From positions 37,123,315 to 37,187,314 of the forward strand of contig OU744730.1 of the NCBI GenBank assembly GCA_916613615.1: a stretch of DNA of 64,000 bases. Reading direction: 5' to 3'. The notes under the pieces are model-generated. The model had not been told where the DNA came from. It ran no database searches and was given only the letters and a program-made list of their open reading frames with translations. Shown here in pieces: positions 52,446 through 62,910 of this stretch. Within the stretch, counting starts at the first letter, position 1. Every line of letters starts with the position of its first letter. This stretch comes from Steromphala cineraria. Lineage: Eukaryota > Mollusca > Gastropoda > Trochida > Trochidae. A program made the position numbers and the translations under genes.

Positions 52446-53730
52446 ATGGTAATGAGATCGGCTGTATGCCAATATGGCACTTTTCACTGATTCATAAGTT
52501 AGAAAATTGGTCTTCATACGTTAGCAGTCTGCCATTTTATTTTTTTTGTAAAACTTGGGGTCTTCATGTAAATTTGGATAAAACAGAAGTTATGGTTTTC
52601 AGAAACGGCGGTATATTAAGGCATTATGAAAAATGTTTTTTTAGCGGGTCTCAGATAAAGGTAACAATATATTATATTTATTTGGGTATTTTGTTTTCCA
52701 ATAGATTATTTTGGTCAAAATGTATAGAAACTTTATCTATTAAAGGTAATAAGGCTCTATATTTCATTAAACAATTACTAATTAAGTTCCAAGGACTGCC
52801 AGCAAATATTCTGTTTAAATTGTTTGACATTAAAATTAAACCAGTGATATTGTATGGTGCCGAAGTTTGGGGATTTCAGAGATATTCAGTTCTTGAATCA
52901 TTTTATAGTAATTACTGTAAGTTTGTGCTAGGTGTAAGTAAGTATAATTCTAGCAATGTTATCTTAGCAGAGTGTGGTAGACATCAGTTATATGTAGATT
53001 ATCATGTTAAATGTGTAAAGTATTGGTTTAAACCTTTGAGGATGGAATATATATAGTAGGTATCCTAGGCAAAGTTATCTTTTCATGAAGAGTGCTAGAT
53101 GAATCTGGCAGAACAACGTGGGCAAGCTATGTTAGACAATTACTTTTTAATTTCGGATTCGGTGATGTGTGGCTTTTTCAAGTTATTGGCAATATTGATA
53201 TGTTTTTCAAGTTTTGTAGGCAACACTTATGTGAGTGTAATGTACAAGTAATTTTCAGTAACATTCATTCTTCTGATCGGTTAAGCTATTATCTTCAGTT
53301 AAAATCAGTTTTTGATACAGAATATTATATAATGAATAATAGAAATAGGAAGTTAAGGAGATTTGTTTGCTTGCTAAGATTAGATGAACTGCCTATTCAA
53401 ACAACTGTTGGTCGACGACAAGGTTTTGATAAATATATGTGTATCTGTAAGAATTGCAATTATAATGCAGTTGAAGATGTTGTATATTTTTTGTTTATCT
53501 GCCCTAAGTATGATTTGATAAGAAGTAAATATATACCACGAAGATATTTTGTAAACCCTACATTTTATTCCTATAAAGTGCTTGTATCAAGTAAAAATCA
53601 TGATATTATCTTAAATGTAGCAAAATATGTGAAACACTGCCTGTCACTGCCATAACGTATTATCTGTCACTTGTAGACTATTTATGTGTATAAAATGATG
53701 TACATAGGCCGATGGCCTAAAAAACGAAAT
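52446..53730 (+). pseudogene. LINE polymerase, C-terminal half (same family as the copy at 9.0 kb)
   Basis: Starts in the reverse transcriptase domain just after a damaged Y-A-D-D box (YANM), then LHVNLDKTEVMVFRNGG, KPVILYGAEVWGF (frame 52466-53056). After a stop and frameshift it continues as YVRQLLFNFGFGDVWLFQ, RLDELPIQTTVGRRQGF, CICKNC and the zinc-knuckle H/F-x-C-P (53092-53655), ending KHCLSLP. A short 3' end GGCCGATGGCC, then AAATAAACTATTC, follows. Clade by order of motifs: jockey/CR1-like, not certain. Confidence 0.8.
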
Positions 53731-54040
53731 AAACTATTCGATCCCTTAACCTGCCATCTTCATGTAGCAGATCAATTTAAAAAACAACACCTTTTTCATA
53801 CCAATCATAATATACAAACGGTTTTCTGCCTATCAAGATATTTTTGTTCCACAGTGATTGTGAGAGTATGTCATATTCATTCAATCAATCAATTTATCTT
53901 TATTTTCGCACTGAAGAGGCCTCAGGCCTATAGTACATTAACATTGATAGCTTAATCATTGCATTATGGATATTCATTCGAAATAGTCTTTTTGCTTATT
54001 GATATAAAGTGCGACCATTCTAGATGTTTAAATTGTTAAG
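53731..54040. other. Short spacer with a minus-strand LINE tail
   Basis: ATTCAATCAATCAATTTATC followed by TTTATTTTCGCACTGAAGAG reads on the minus strand as a LINE 3' end with AATAAA and an (ATTG)n tail. Confidence 0.45.
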
Positions 54041-54683
54041 TTAAATGAATATTTCAAATCTGCATGTGTCTACGTTGGAAGGTGGCAACAAGCATTTACC
54101 ATACTTTGTGAAACGCACAAATAAGGAAATTAGTGATATCAATATAACTCCAAAGGAAATATCTGATACTATTAAATGTTTGCCGGAGAAAAAGGCATGT
54201 GGCCCAGATAGAATAAGTCACAAGCTCCTCAAGAACACAGTTAATTCCATAAGCAAAGTTGTGTGTCTCTTATTTAATTATTCATTACACTCATCAACTT
54301 ATCCCAATGTTTGGAAAGAGGCACATATATTACCATTGTTTAAAAAAGGTGATCATTCAATTGCTTCAAATTATAGACCCATTTCTCTCGTAAGTTGTAT
54401 TGGAAAAGTGTATGAGAGAGTTGTTTATAAGCATTTGTATAATTATTTTCATTGTAATGATTTACTTTATAAGTACCAAGCTGGTTTTCAGAAAGGTCAC
54501 TCAACTGTACATCAATTGCTTGAATTGTACAATCAAGTATGCCTATCGTTAGATAATAAGGAAATGTTTTGCATGGTGTTTTGTAATGTTTCGAAAGCTT
54601 TTGATCGTGTCTGGCATAGAGGGCTTATGAGTAAATTGGAAATGTATGGTTTAAAAGGCTGTATTCTCCAGTGGTTATGTAAA

Positions 54684-54793
54684 GAATAGACTCCGAAAAC
54701 TCGTCATTAGTTGTGCACGAGGTTTAGTCTGAGGGCGTTAGCCCGAAGACTAAACCTCGTGCACAACTAATGACGAGTTTGAGGAGTCTATTC
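54684..54793. repeat. 110-bp palindrome at the left end of the inserted element
   Basis: GAATAGACTCC...AACTCGTCATTAGTTGTGCA pairs with TGCACAACTAATGACGAG...GGAGTCTATTC around the centre GGGCGTTAGCCC. Only a few bases are unpaired. Confidence 0.9.
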
Positions 54794-54964
54794 TACTTAA
54801 ACCTAAATTCGAAACCGGTTTGAGTCAACGCACAACTTGCACGTGAACCTCGTCCCTGTTTACTATTGACGAGTTTTTACCTAATGACGACTTATAAAAA
54901 GCAATCACGTGAGCCTAATGTCATTTTCAACAGCTACGCTCAGTGAACAACACCGTGACTGAAA

Positions 54965-55007
54965 ATGCCCCCAAGAAAAATCATGTTATGCGATAAATGT
55001 GACATTT
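54965..55007 (+). CDS. Possible first exon of a gene carried by the inserted element
   Basis: ATG followed by MPPRKIMLCDKCDI (C-x2-C), then a textbook donor ATTT/GTAAGT. The rest of any gene is not recognised. It could be the start of a zinc-finger protein or chance. Confidence 0.25.
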
Positions 55008-58000
55008 GTAAGTTGATGTTGGTTTATTTTACTAATGTAATTTTGTTGTTTTACTACTATTCACTACTAACAGAATCTATTAAATAGAAGACTCTATATG
55101 CTATTCTATAAAGTAGACGTGCAATTGACAATTTTCCTATTTTAAAAGAACAAATGAAATATGTCTTTTACTAAAGCTGTTCACCACTTAAATAGGAATT
55201 GTAAGTCATACATTAAATCGTTACGAAAGATAATCATGGATATAGAAAAAATGATTTTTGCGTGCATTTTTATGTTATTCAACGAATAAGTTTAACGGCT
55301 ACATGTGTTGAAATAACAAATTTTGTTCACAAAAAGGCCTAATAATGCATAACATATATAAAGATTATCCACAAAATAGCATATTTGCCACAGATTTAGA
55401 GACATGATTTAGTCCATGTCACTGCAACCAATCAAAGCAATATGCACGGGATGCACGTGCGTTGCCACAGAAACTGAAATTGACATAAAATTCAACAAGC
55501 GAACTCGTCAGAAACAGCATTTAGTAACAGGGTTAAATTTATGGACTGAATAACAAACGTTATTGTTAAAAATCATTGTATGTTTTAATGTCACCAGATA
55601 TAACTATTAGGGAACAGATAATAAATAAATAGTGTTCAGTTTGCATGACAGTATTGATATTAACAGCTAATTAACATTATATCTAAAATTATTACAAGGT
55701 GTCATAAAAGGCGATTTACTCTCCTGTCAATCTTTCAAAAACACCTTACTGAACAAAATGACTATTTAGCATTAAAATTTCAACTCTGTACCATGTTAAG
55801 AATATGTATGTTAATGTATTTCATCATGTTTTTTAGAATTCATTCCCTTTTTGTATTTCTTTATGCTATTCACTCCGTAAACCGGAAGGTTGTCGGGGAA
55901 AAGAACCCGAAGAAAGATTTGAGAGGCAGTGTTGAGCGATTGAAATACTCAATATAGTATATTTTATGTGAATTATTGAGGTTTCTGAGGTGTTTTCCCT
56001 TTTTAAGACTTTTATGATTTTATTTCTCTTATGCTTAATACTTAACAAGTTTCCTTTTAAAGGCTATAAAACTCTTTATGAAACAGCCCTATTTCATCAC
56101 TTGAGAACAATCTTAGTTGTTTCAACATAAGTAAGAATTACATTTTCAATCCAGTAATAAATAAACGCCAAATATCATTTCATTTCTATTTCCGTGAGTT
56201 AAAATTAAATATATAGCCGATGTAAGACAATCTGTATAACTTAACTATTTGTATGTATCAAAACGCTTTTATCATTTTATTTGAGGTTGCCCATAATAAT
56301 ATTATGTGCGCTAAATCAAAAGTTTTCTGTCCATCATTGCTTCATTTATACCCGTGTTACTAGTCTAAGAATACATCGATGACTATGGTTCAATTCTGAT
56401 ATAAAAAATGTTGAAACGGAAAAATTTTAGTTAAAGTTTAACAGAAAATCTGCTATTGGAAAACCCATGATATTGAAACAGAAATCTTCATTTTACTTTC
56501 CTCTGAAAACACGTTCTCCCCAAGGGTGTACCTATTCAACTGCAGGCAACTCGTGGCACGTGCAGCACGTATTTCAGTGAGGTGTAATCTGCACGTGCAA
56601 CTCAAGGTGCGCGTGGTTCTGACGGTTGTTAGGTAATTGACTATTGACGAGTAACAACCAAATATTGACGTTTTATTATAAATATTGACGATTTTTTCTT
56701 GGATATTGACGAGTTTCTATTGTCCTACATACTACTATTGACGACTAATTTAGGTTTAACAGGTTATATAACCAATCGAAGTCAATCTGTTTTTGTAAAA
56801 GCCTGTATACTTGACAGCCGGTGTTCCCCAGGGCTCAGTATTGGGTCCCTTTCTTTTTATTGTATTTATAAATGACATTGCTGGTGAACTTAATTGTTTA
56901 ACAAGGTTATTTGCCGATGATACATCACTTGGCTTTTCATCAATTGACCATAGATTACTTGAGTATACTTTAAACTCGAACCTTGAAAAGCTTAGTTCTT
57001 AGGGAAAGCGTTGGCTAGTCAAATATAATCCAAATAAAACAGAAGCTATCATTTTTACTCTTAAGAAAGAAAGTGAAAACATAACACTGTATCTTGATGG
57101 GTGCGAAATCAGAAATGTAAATGAACATAAACACTTAGGTGTGACATTTTCAGCCGATGGGAAATGGAACAAGCATATTGATAAATTAGTATTGTCGATT
57201 TCTAAAATGATAAATTCAATGCGAAAACTTAAATTTATATTAAGCAGGCATAGATAAGATCTATATTATGTTTATTAGACCACATTTTGAATATGCTTGT
57301 GAAGTTTGGGATGAGTGTAACTCAGAACAGTCATTTCGACTTGAACAATTACAGTGAGAAGCGGCTCGTGTTATTACTGGTCTACCAAAATAAACTTCAC
57401 TTAAACATCTCTATTTTGAAACTGGTTGGGAAAAATTATCAGAATGGAGAGAAAGGAGAAAGTTAACACTTTATCATAAATTACAGTGCGGTAATGCACC
57501 ATCATATCTTGTAGATTTACTCCCACCGACTGTTGGAGACACTACTCTTATTGTCTTAGAAATGCAAATAATTTTGTTATTCCATCATATAGATTGAAAC
57601 ATTCATGTATGTCTTTTATTCCTTCAACCACAGTGTTATGGAACGATATCCCATTAGATAAGCGAAATGTAACATTAACAGAAAAGTTCAAATCATATTT
57701 GAAGAAGCCAATTGTTTCGGCACCATCTTATTTTTCACCAGGTATGCGTAGGGTAAATATTTATCGTACACGTTTAAGATATCATGTAAGTGAGTTGAAA
57801 TATGATTTATTTAAAGTTGGCTTAATAGGCGGATTCAACATGTGAATGTGGTTATTTATGCGAAAATGTTTTCACTTTATGTTTGAGTGTCCTTTATTTG
57901 ATGAACACAGATTAAGAATGTTAAATGTATTAAAATCATATGTTAATGATGATGCCGTAAATTTAGATTTAGTTTTATGTGGCAGTAAAAGCCTTTCAAT

Positions 58001-58140
58001 TTTACAAAATCAGGTCATTTTCAAGGCAGTTCAGCAATATATTTTAAACAGCAAGCGCTTCTGTTGACTGCAGCATGTACATATTTACTTTTGTAAATAT
58101 CGTTCTACCATTCTGTATTATATCATTTTCCATGTTTTCA

Positions 58141-58225
58141 TATATAATAATAATAATAATGGGCATTTATAAAGCGCTATATCCATACACAAGGTGCATG
58201 CTCAAAGCGCATTGAAAATAAGAAC
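58141..58225. repeat. Dispersed repeat fragment (AAAGCGCTATATCC family)
   Basis: An (AAT)n run, then GGGCATTTATAAAGCGCTAT, ACACAAGGTGCATGCTCAAA and GCGC. The same words occur at 4036-4085. Confidence 0.75.
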
Positions 58226-58435
58226 ATTTAAGGTGATGAGATGAAATGCTATGAAATAAAGTCTAAAAGTAATACTGGTAGCATTGATTAAGGATATTTA
58301 TAATTAGACCAGATTCTTTCTGGTACAATGATCAAGTCCTCAACGCGAAGCGAGAGTGCAGAGTGGCAGAGTGGCAGAACGTCAATGGCGCAAGTCTCGA
58401 CTTGAGATACATCGACTATATACGAGACTTATATA

Positions 58436-59738
58436 CGAGGGGCGTTCAATAAGTGTTGCAAGCGGGGCATTGGTGTTTACATAAACAGTGTCAGCTTATA
58501 GCAGGTGTTACTATAGTCAAAACATAACATTGACACATGTCAAAACAATTTCTAGACATAACAATTATTTAGATATAATAGCTGCGCTGACCTAGGGGTC
58601 TCCATAATCATGGATTCTCTCAAACATGAACAACGCGCTGTGATCAAGTTCCTTATTAAAGAGGGATGCAAAGCTACAGAAATACATAATCGTATGTGTA
58701 ATGTGATGGGTAAGGATGCTCCTAACTTTTCAACAGTTTGTCGCTGGTCTCTTCAGTTCAAGCGGGGCAGGGAGTGCTTAGACGATGACCCACGGTCAGG
58801 CAGGCTATCTGAAGTCACCCGACCGGAACTTATTGCCGCTATCGAAAGACGAATTTTAGCTGACCGCCGTGTTAAAGTTTCTGAACTGTCTTTGGAATTC
58901 CAGATATCAGTTGGAAGTGTTGAAAAAATAATTCATGACCATCTTGGTATGTCCAAGGTATCTGCAAGATGGGTACCCAGAAACCTCACAGCACAAGATC
59001 GCCAGAAAAGAACCGAAAGTTGCATGGAGCTCCTGGGTCGGTTTAATGCGGATGAAGCCAGGTTTTTGTCTCGTCTGGTGACAGGTGACGAAACCTGGAT
59101 CCACCACTGGGACCCGGAAACTAAACTGGAATCCAAGCAATGGAAGCACCCGAGTTCACCGCCTCCCCTGAAGTTTCGCACTCAACCATCAGCTGGCAAG
59201 GTTATGGCGACAATCTTTTGGGATGCAAAAGGCATATTATTAATTGATTACTTGCCAACCAAAACTACAATGAATGGTCAATATTATGCCAACCTAATGC
59301 AAGAATTGCGAAAGACAACTCGACAGAAACGCCGTGGAATGTTGACACGTGGTGTTCTGATTTTGCATGACAACGCTCCAGTCCACAAGTCAAGAGTTGC
59401 ACAGGCCGCTATACGTGATTGTGGATTCGAACAGCTTAACCACCCACCCTACAGCCCAGACCTAGCCCCCAGTGACTACTTCCTGTTCAGGAACCTGAAA
59501 TCCGCCCTACGTGGAAGGCACTTCCGGGATGACGAAGACGTCAAAGCTGCCACAGAGGCGTGGTTAGGGGGGCAAACGGAAGACTTCTACAAAAGCGGCA
59601 TTAAAAGTCTTAAAGAGAAATGGAATAAGTGTATTGAGGTGAAGGGTAACTATATTGAAAAATAAAAGTAAAAAAATGACTACGCGAGTTGGTTTTATAT
59701 TGAAGTTGCAACACTTAACACACATTGAACGCCCCTCG
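58436..59738 (+). mobile_element. Mariner transposon, 1303 bp, intact transposase
   Basis: TA target bases flank both ends (58434-58435, 59739-59740). Left end CGAGGGGCGTTCAAT-AAGTG, right end (reverse complement) CGAGGGGCGTTCAAT-GTGTG. The right end has 7 extra bases (GTGTGTT) before AAGTGTTGCAA, so the two inverted repeats are of unequal length. One uninterrupted transposase gene fills the centre. Confidence 0.95.
58610..59665 (+). CDS. Mariner transposase (DD34D), full length
   Basis: 351 residues, a normal length for mariner transposases. N-terminal paired HTH region (residues 1-110: LIKEGCKATEIHNRM, DDDPRSGRLSEVTRP), linker motif WVPRNLT (121-127), and the catalytic Asp residues D160 (TGDETWIHHW), D254 (LHDNAPVHKS) and D289 (YSPDLAPSDYFLF). 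D254 and D289 are separated by 34 residues, the mariner DD34D signature. No stop or frameshift. It cuts and pastes the flanking inverted repeats into TA sites in the nucleus. The start MDSLKHEQRA lies 174 bases inside the left end. Intactness indicates a recent arrival, perhaps by horizontal transfer. Confidence 0.95.
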   Translation: MDSLKHEQRAVIKFLIKEGCKATEIHNRMCNVMGKDAPNFSTVCRWSLQFKRGRECLDDDPRSGRLSEVTRPELIAAIERRILADRRVKVSELSLEFQISVGSVEKIIHDHLGMSKVSARWVPRNLTAQDRQKRTESCMELLGRFNADEARFLSRLVTGDETWIHHWDPETKLESKQWKHPSSPPPLKFRTQPSAGKVMATIFWDAKGILLIDYLPTKTTMNGQYYANLMQELRKTTRQKRRGMLTRGVLILHDNAPVHKSRVAQAAIRDCGFEQLNHPPYSPDLAPSDYFLFRNLKSALRGRHFRDDEDVKAATEAWLGGQTEDFYKSGIKSLKEKWNKCIEVKGNYIEK

Positions 59739-59740
59739 TA

Positions 59741-60003
59741 TCATCATTTTGTAAATACTTGGGAGAAGGTTACCTAAGTTTGATAACTTGTTCCTAATCC
59801 CTTTCTTTAATGAATAAAATATGTTTAAATCAAAATGTTTAAATAGATGTGTCCATTTTAGGTCATTACCACTGATACGTTTATCCATTTAGGTTTTTGT
59901 GTTGAAATAATCTTTCTGATATTTGGAGCTTTTATATCCCCATGTTCTGTATTCAGCATTATTACAGCTCGTTATTTTTCAATAAGAAGTTAAAACATTT
60001 CTT
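59741..60003. other. Short AT-rich spacer
   Basis: Between the mariner and the LINE relic; nothing recognised apart from an AATAAAATATG string near 59815. Confidence 0.4.
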
Positions 60004-61540
60004 CTATAGGCTTTCAATGACACCTTTTTTCGGGTTTGGTAAGGACGAGAGGAGATGGTTAAGTTTTGGTAGTGGGAGCGATTTAAGCACAGCTAGTATA
60101 CTTCTGCCATAAGGGGTCAATGTTCCAGCTGACCAAATATTCATTTGCCTGTCAATATGAGAGAGCTTTTCGTTGTAGTTATCATTAACCACCTTCTCTA
60201 GGTCGATATCAAAATTTATGCCTAAAAGTGAGAAATTTGTTTGTGACCAGTCAAAATTCCATTCTTTACACATCTTGTATCGGGATCTTTTTTGAACCAA
60301 TCCATATAAGTTTTGTTTTATCAATGTTGACTTTCAGTCCTGAAAAGCGGACGAAAAATTCTATTTAATACTTCAAAGTATTTTAAGCTGCGTAGAGGCT
60401 TTTTTCCGATCCATTTAATGCGAGAGTTGTATCGGCTGCAAATTGTGAAAGAACATATTTTTATATTTCCTTTGATATGTTTTATTATTACGTATTTTAA
60501 TACCCAAAATTTCTACACATAAGAGAACTATATATGGCGCAAGCAGATCCCCCTGGCGGCAACCTCGACCTATTTTGAACAGAGTTGATGCAAAACCGTT
60601 GACCAGTACTCTTGATTCAACATCATTATAGAAAGTTGTGAAATACTCGGTCCAAAATTAAATAACGTCAGGACTTTTCTGAGGTAGTTTCTGTCTGAAT
60701 CGAAGGCTTTTGGAAGTCAATAAGTAGCAGTAATCCTGGTATCTGACATGATTCGGTGTGTTCCATTAGGTCATATACAAGTCTTGTTAAACAGCCAATA
60801 TATCCTCCTTTTACGAAGCCTTTTTGATCTTCATTTAAAATAAGTGGTAATAGGCCTATACTTTCATTCTGTTGTAGAGAAATTGGGCGCCAGTTTTTCC
60901 AAAAAATATTGGGTTTATTTGCTTTCGTGATGCATGTTATCAATCCCTGCTTTTGTGAGATTGATAAATTGCCAGTATCATAACCAAAATTAAGCGAGTT
61001 GAGAAGAAATGTTCCAAAATCTTTCCAGAAGAATTTAAGAAATTCTGGAGTAAGCTAGACCATTGGGCCCTGGGCTCTTTTAATTTTTATGTTTTTAGAG
61101 CGAACGACAACTCAGATAATTTCAATTCTCCTTCAAGATCACATCTATCAAGATCATTTTTCGTTTTTTAAGCATTTCGGACAGATTAACTTTCTGTAAC
61201 AATCGTACCGTCATTCTTTTCTAAAACATTAATTCATTTATTTAAGCAGTTTCTAATTTTGGACTCTATCTTTAAAGAGTATTTAGGCCTAGTTGTTTTT
61301 TCTCCCTTTTCGATCCAATTTGCTTTAGATATCATTTGTATTCCGTTTATTCTATGGTCTGCAATTTCATGTGCACAATTCTGCCCTGACGTTTTGTAAC
61401 TAGCAGCAGGTAGAACTTTTTGCATGTAAAAGATTTTGGAGATAAATCTTACAAGTACATCTAAATTTCGCATATGTTTCCGTCTCAAACCCCCAACTGG
61501 ACTGTTGCGCAGCGTAACACAGTCACACAACCACATTTTT
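60004..61540 (-). pseudogene. L1/Tx1-like LINE, reverse transcriptase region, degraded
   Basis: Reading from 61540 downward: KANWIEKGEKTTR (61234-61536), SLNFGYDTGNLSISQKQG, KANKPNIFWKNWRPISL (60668-60943), NEDQKGFVKGGYIG, LVYDLMEHTE, PGLLLLIDFQK, GRGCRQGD, LLCVEILGIKIRNN, then NFSLLGINFDIDLEK, TPYGRSILAVLKSL and PLPKLNHLLSSLP (60004-60324). This order is that of L1/Tx1-type RT domains. The catalytic F-A-D-D box reads FAADTTL, so one catalytic Asp is lost, and many frameshifts and stops are present. The relic at 50770-51170 is of the same general type. Confidence 0.85.
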
Positions 61541-62029
61541 GTTTAGTACCCTTGCTCGACAACTTAGTATTAGTGACATTGAGATAGCATATGTCATACT
61601 TTTGCAGTATGATATAATCAAATCAAACATTTTATTTTTTTATCACAACAAAATAAATGATGCATATCCTAAGCTTAAATTAATATTGTAAGATTATTTT
61701 CCCATTAAAGAAGCAGAATAGTACAAAAGGGAATAGTAGTTGTGAGGTAAATTATATCTCGAAATATCGTGTTCTCTCGCGCTCGTACGCACCGGCAGGT
61801 TGATCAAGGGACTAAGGTCGGCAGAATATCTTCTTATAATTTTCGTTAACATTGATACAATCTATATTATTATTTTTTCCGTAATATGCTACGCTAATTC
61901 ATTTTAAACAACGGGGAAACGCCAGTAAAGAAACAAGTTTTGTCGTTTCCTATAGTCGCATTGATTAAATCAATGACTGCACAAGGTCATTTTGCCATGG
62001 GACTTTCTCACGTACAGGAGTGTAATAAA
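61541..62029. other. AT-rich spacer
   Basis: No supported feature. Confidence 0.4.
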
Positions 62030-62203
62030 CAGTGATTGGGAAAGACAGGGGCCATAGGCCATTTTGCACATTGGATGAAAAAATGTCCCATTAAAATTAT
62101 GAAGTTTACAATTGATCTTACGGGAAATGGCCATTTGAAATTCAGTAATTTTCCAAAAACCTTGGAAATGGCCCATTGTCAAAGATGTCTTTCCCAATCC
62201 CTG
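62030..62203. mobile_element. hAT-type MITE, 174 bp
   Basis: Ends CAGTGATTGGGAAAGAC and GTCTTTCCCAATCCCTG are 17-bp inverted repeats with one mismatch. CAGGG-type ends point to hAT. No clear 8-bp target duplication is seen. The inside repeats GGAAATGGCC/GGCCAT. Confidence 0.7.
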
Positions 62204-62691
62204 ATGAAGATATGAAAAAAATCCATATCAGGTTTAAAGAATTTGGACCTCTTTCATTGATAAGATTAATGTGAGAAGCTCATGTTGAAAATTGAAATAG
62301 GAAATGGTTTTTGTCAGTCTCACTGTTTCGGATGACTTTACACTTGCATACACTCTTGGCTGATCAAGCATTGAATATTCATGGAAGGCAAAACGTGCTA
62401 TATTCTCAAAATTTTCAATATTTTGGTTGCCACGGTTACAGTGGAAAGTTTTATGTGAGAAAGCAAAGTCATGGATGACAATTTAAACGGCCTGTTCGAG
62501 CATGTTTTCACCGATAAGCTTGGGCTGCTAACGAAGCTATTCTTAGCGTGTCAGCTGTTTAGCAGATCAAAAAATAGAATAAGAAATGTCCCTTTCCATA
62601 ATGCAATGTGACATGTCAAATCATGATTGTCAAGCAAAATTTTTAAATGTTTATGTATTAAACGGTAGTTAAAAATCTGTAAAATCAAATG
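62204..62691. other. AT-rich spacer
   Basis: Between the two MITEs; nothing recognised. Confidence 0.4.
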
Positions 62692-62910
62692 CAGGGTTAG
62701 AAATTAGTCCAATCGGGGTACTAGCCATTCGGACTAGTGCATTCCTAAGAGCACTAGCCCAAAGACATTCTGACTAGCCAAATACACCGATATAATCATA
62801 TTTGCTTTAAATTGAACTAGTCCGTCGGACTACCAGTCATTACACTTTACTAGCCCAGCATCTTTTTAACTAGCCATGGGCTTCCGGGCTAGTGTTAATT
62901 TCTAACCCTG
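62692..62910. mobile_element. hAT-type MITE, 219 bp
   Basis: Perfect 15-bp inverted ends CAGGGTTAGAAATTA / TAATTTCTAACCCTG. The flanks AATCAAATG (left) and AATTAAATG (right) resemble an imperfect target duplication. The inside is rich in ACTAGCC and GGACTAG words. Confidence 0.8.

Larger units (their letters stand above)
54684..56758. mobile_element. DNA element of about 2.07 kb inserted in the LINE RT domain
   Basis: Begins with a 110-bp palindrome and carries repeated TATTGACGAG / ACTCGTCAAT motifs near both ends (54860-54890 and 56640-56745). TTAAACCTAAATT at 54798 is inverted as AATTTAGGTTTAA near 56758. These subterminal repeats suggest transposase-binding sites. The exact outer borders and target duplication are not certain, as the flanks (GGTTAT on both sides) allow more than one reading. 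No transposase is visible. Confidence 0.6.
54045..58067 (+). pseudogene. Jockey/CR1-like LINE reverse transcriptase, interrupted by a DNA element
   Basis: The left part (54045-54689) has the N-terminal RT blocks: KKACGPDRISHKLLKN, WKEAHILPLFKKGD, NYRPISLVSCIGKVYE, YQAGFQKGHSTVHQL and FCNVSKAFDRVWH. The right part from about 56760 has [18 protein letters not shown], the catalytic [10 protein letters not shown], then NPNKTEAIIF and the C-terminal region up to 58067 (LCGSKSLSILQNQVI). At least five stops or frame changes lie in the right part. About 2.07 kb of unrelated DNA (54684-56758) separates RT blocks that are adjacent in working elements. The element is dead. Confidence 0.85.

Noticed and set aside
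58907..59181. Two minus-strand frames of about 80 codons
   Set aside because: Shadows of the intact mariner transposase.
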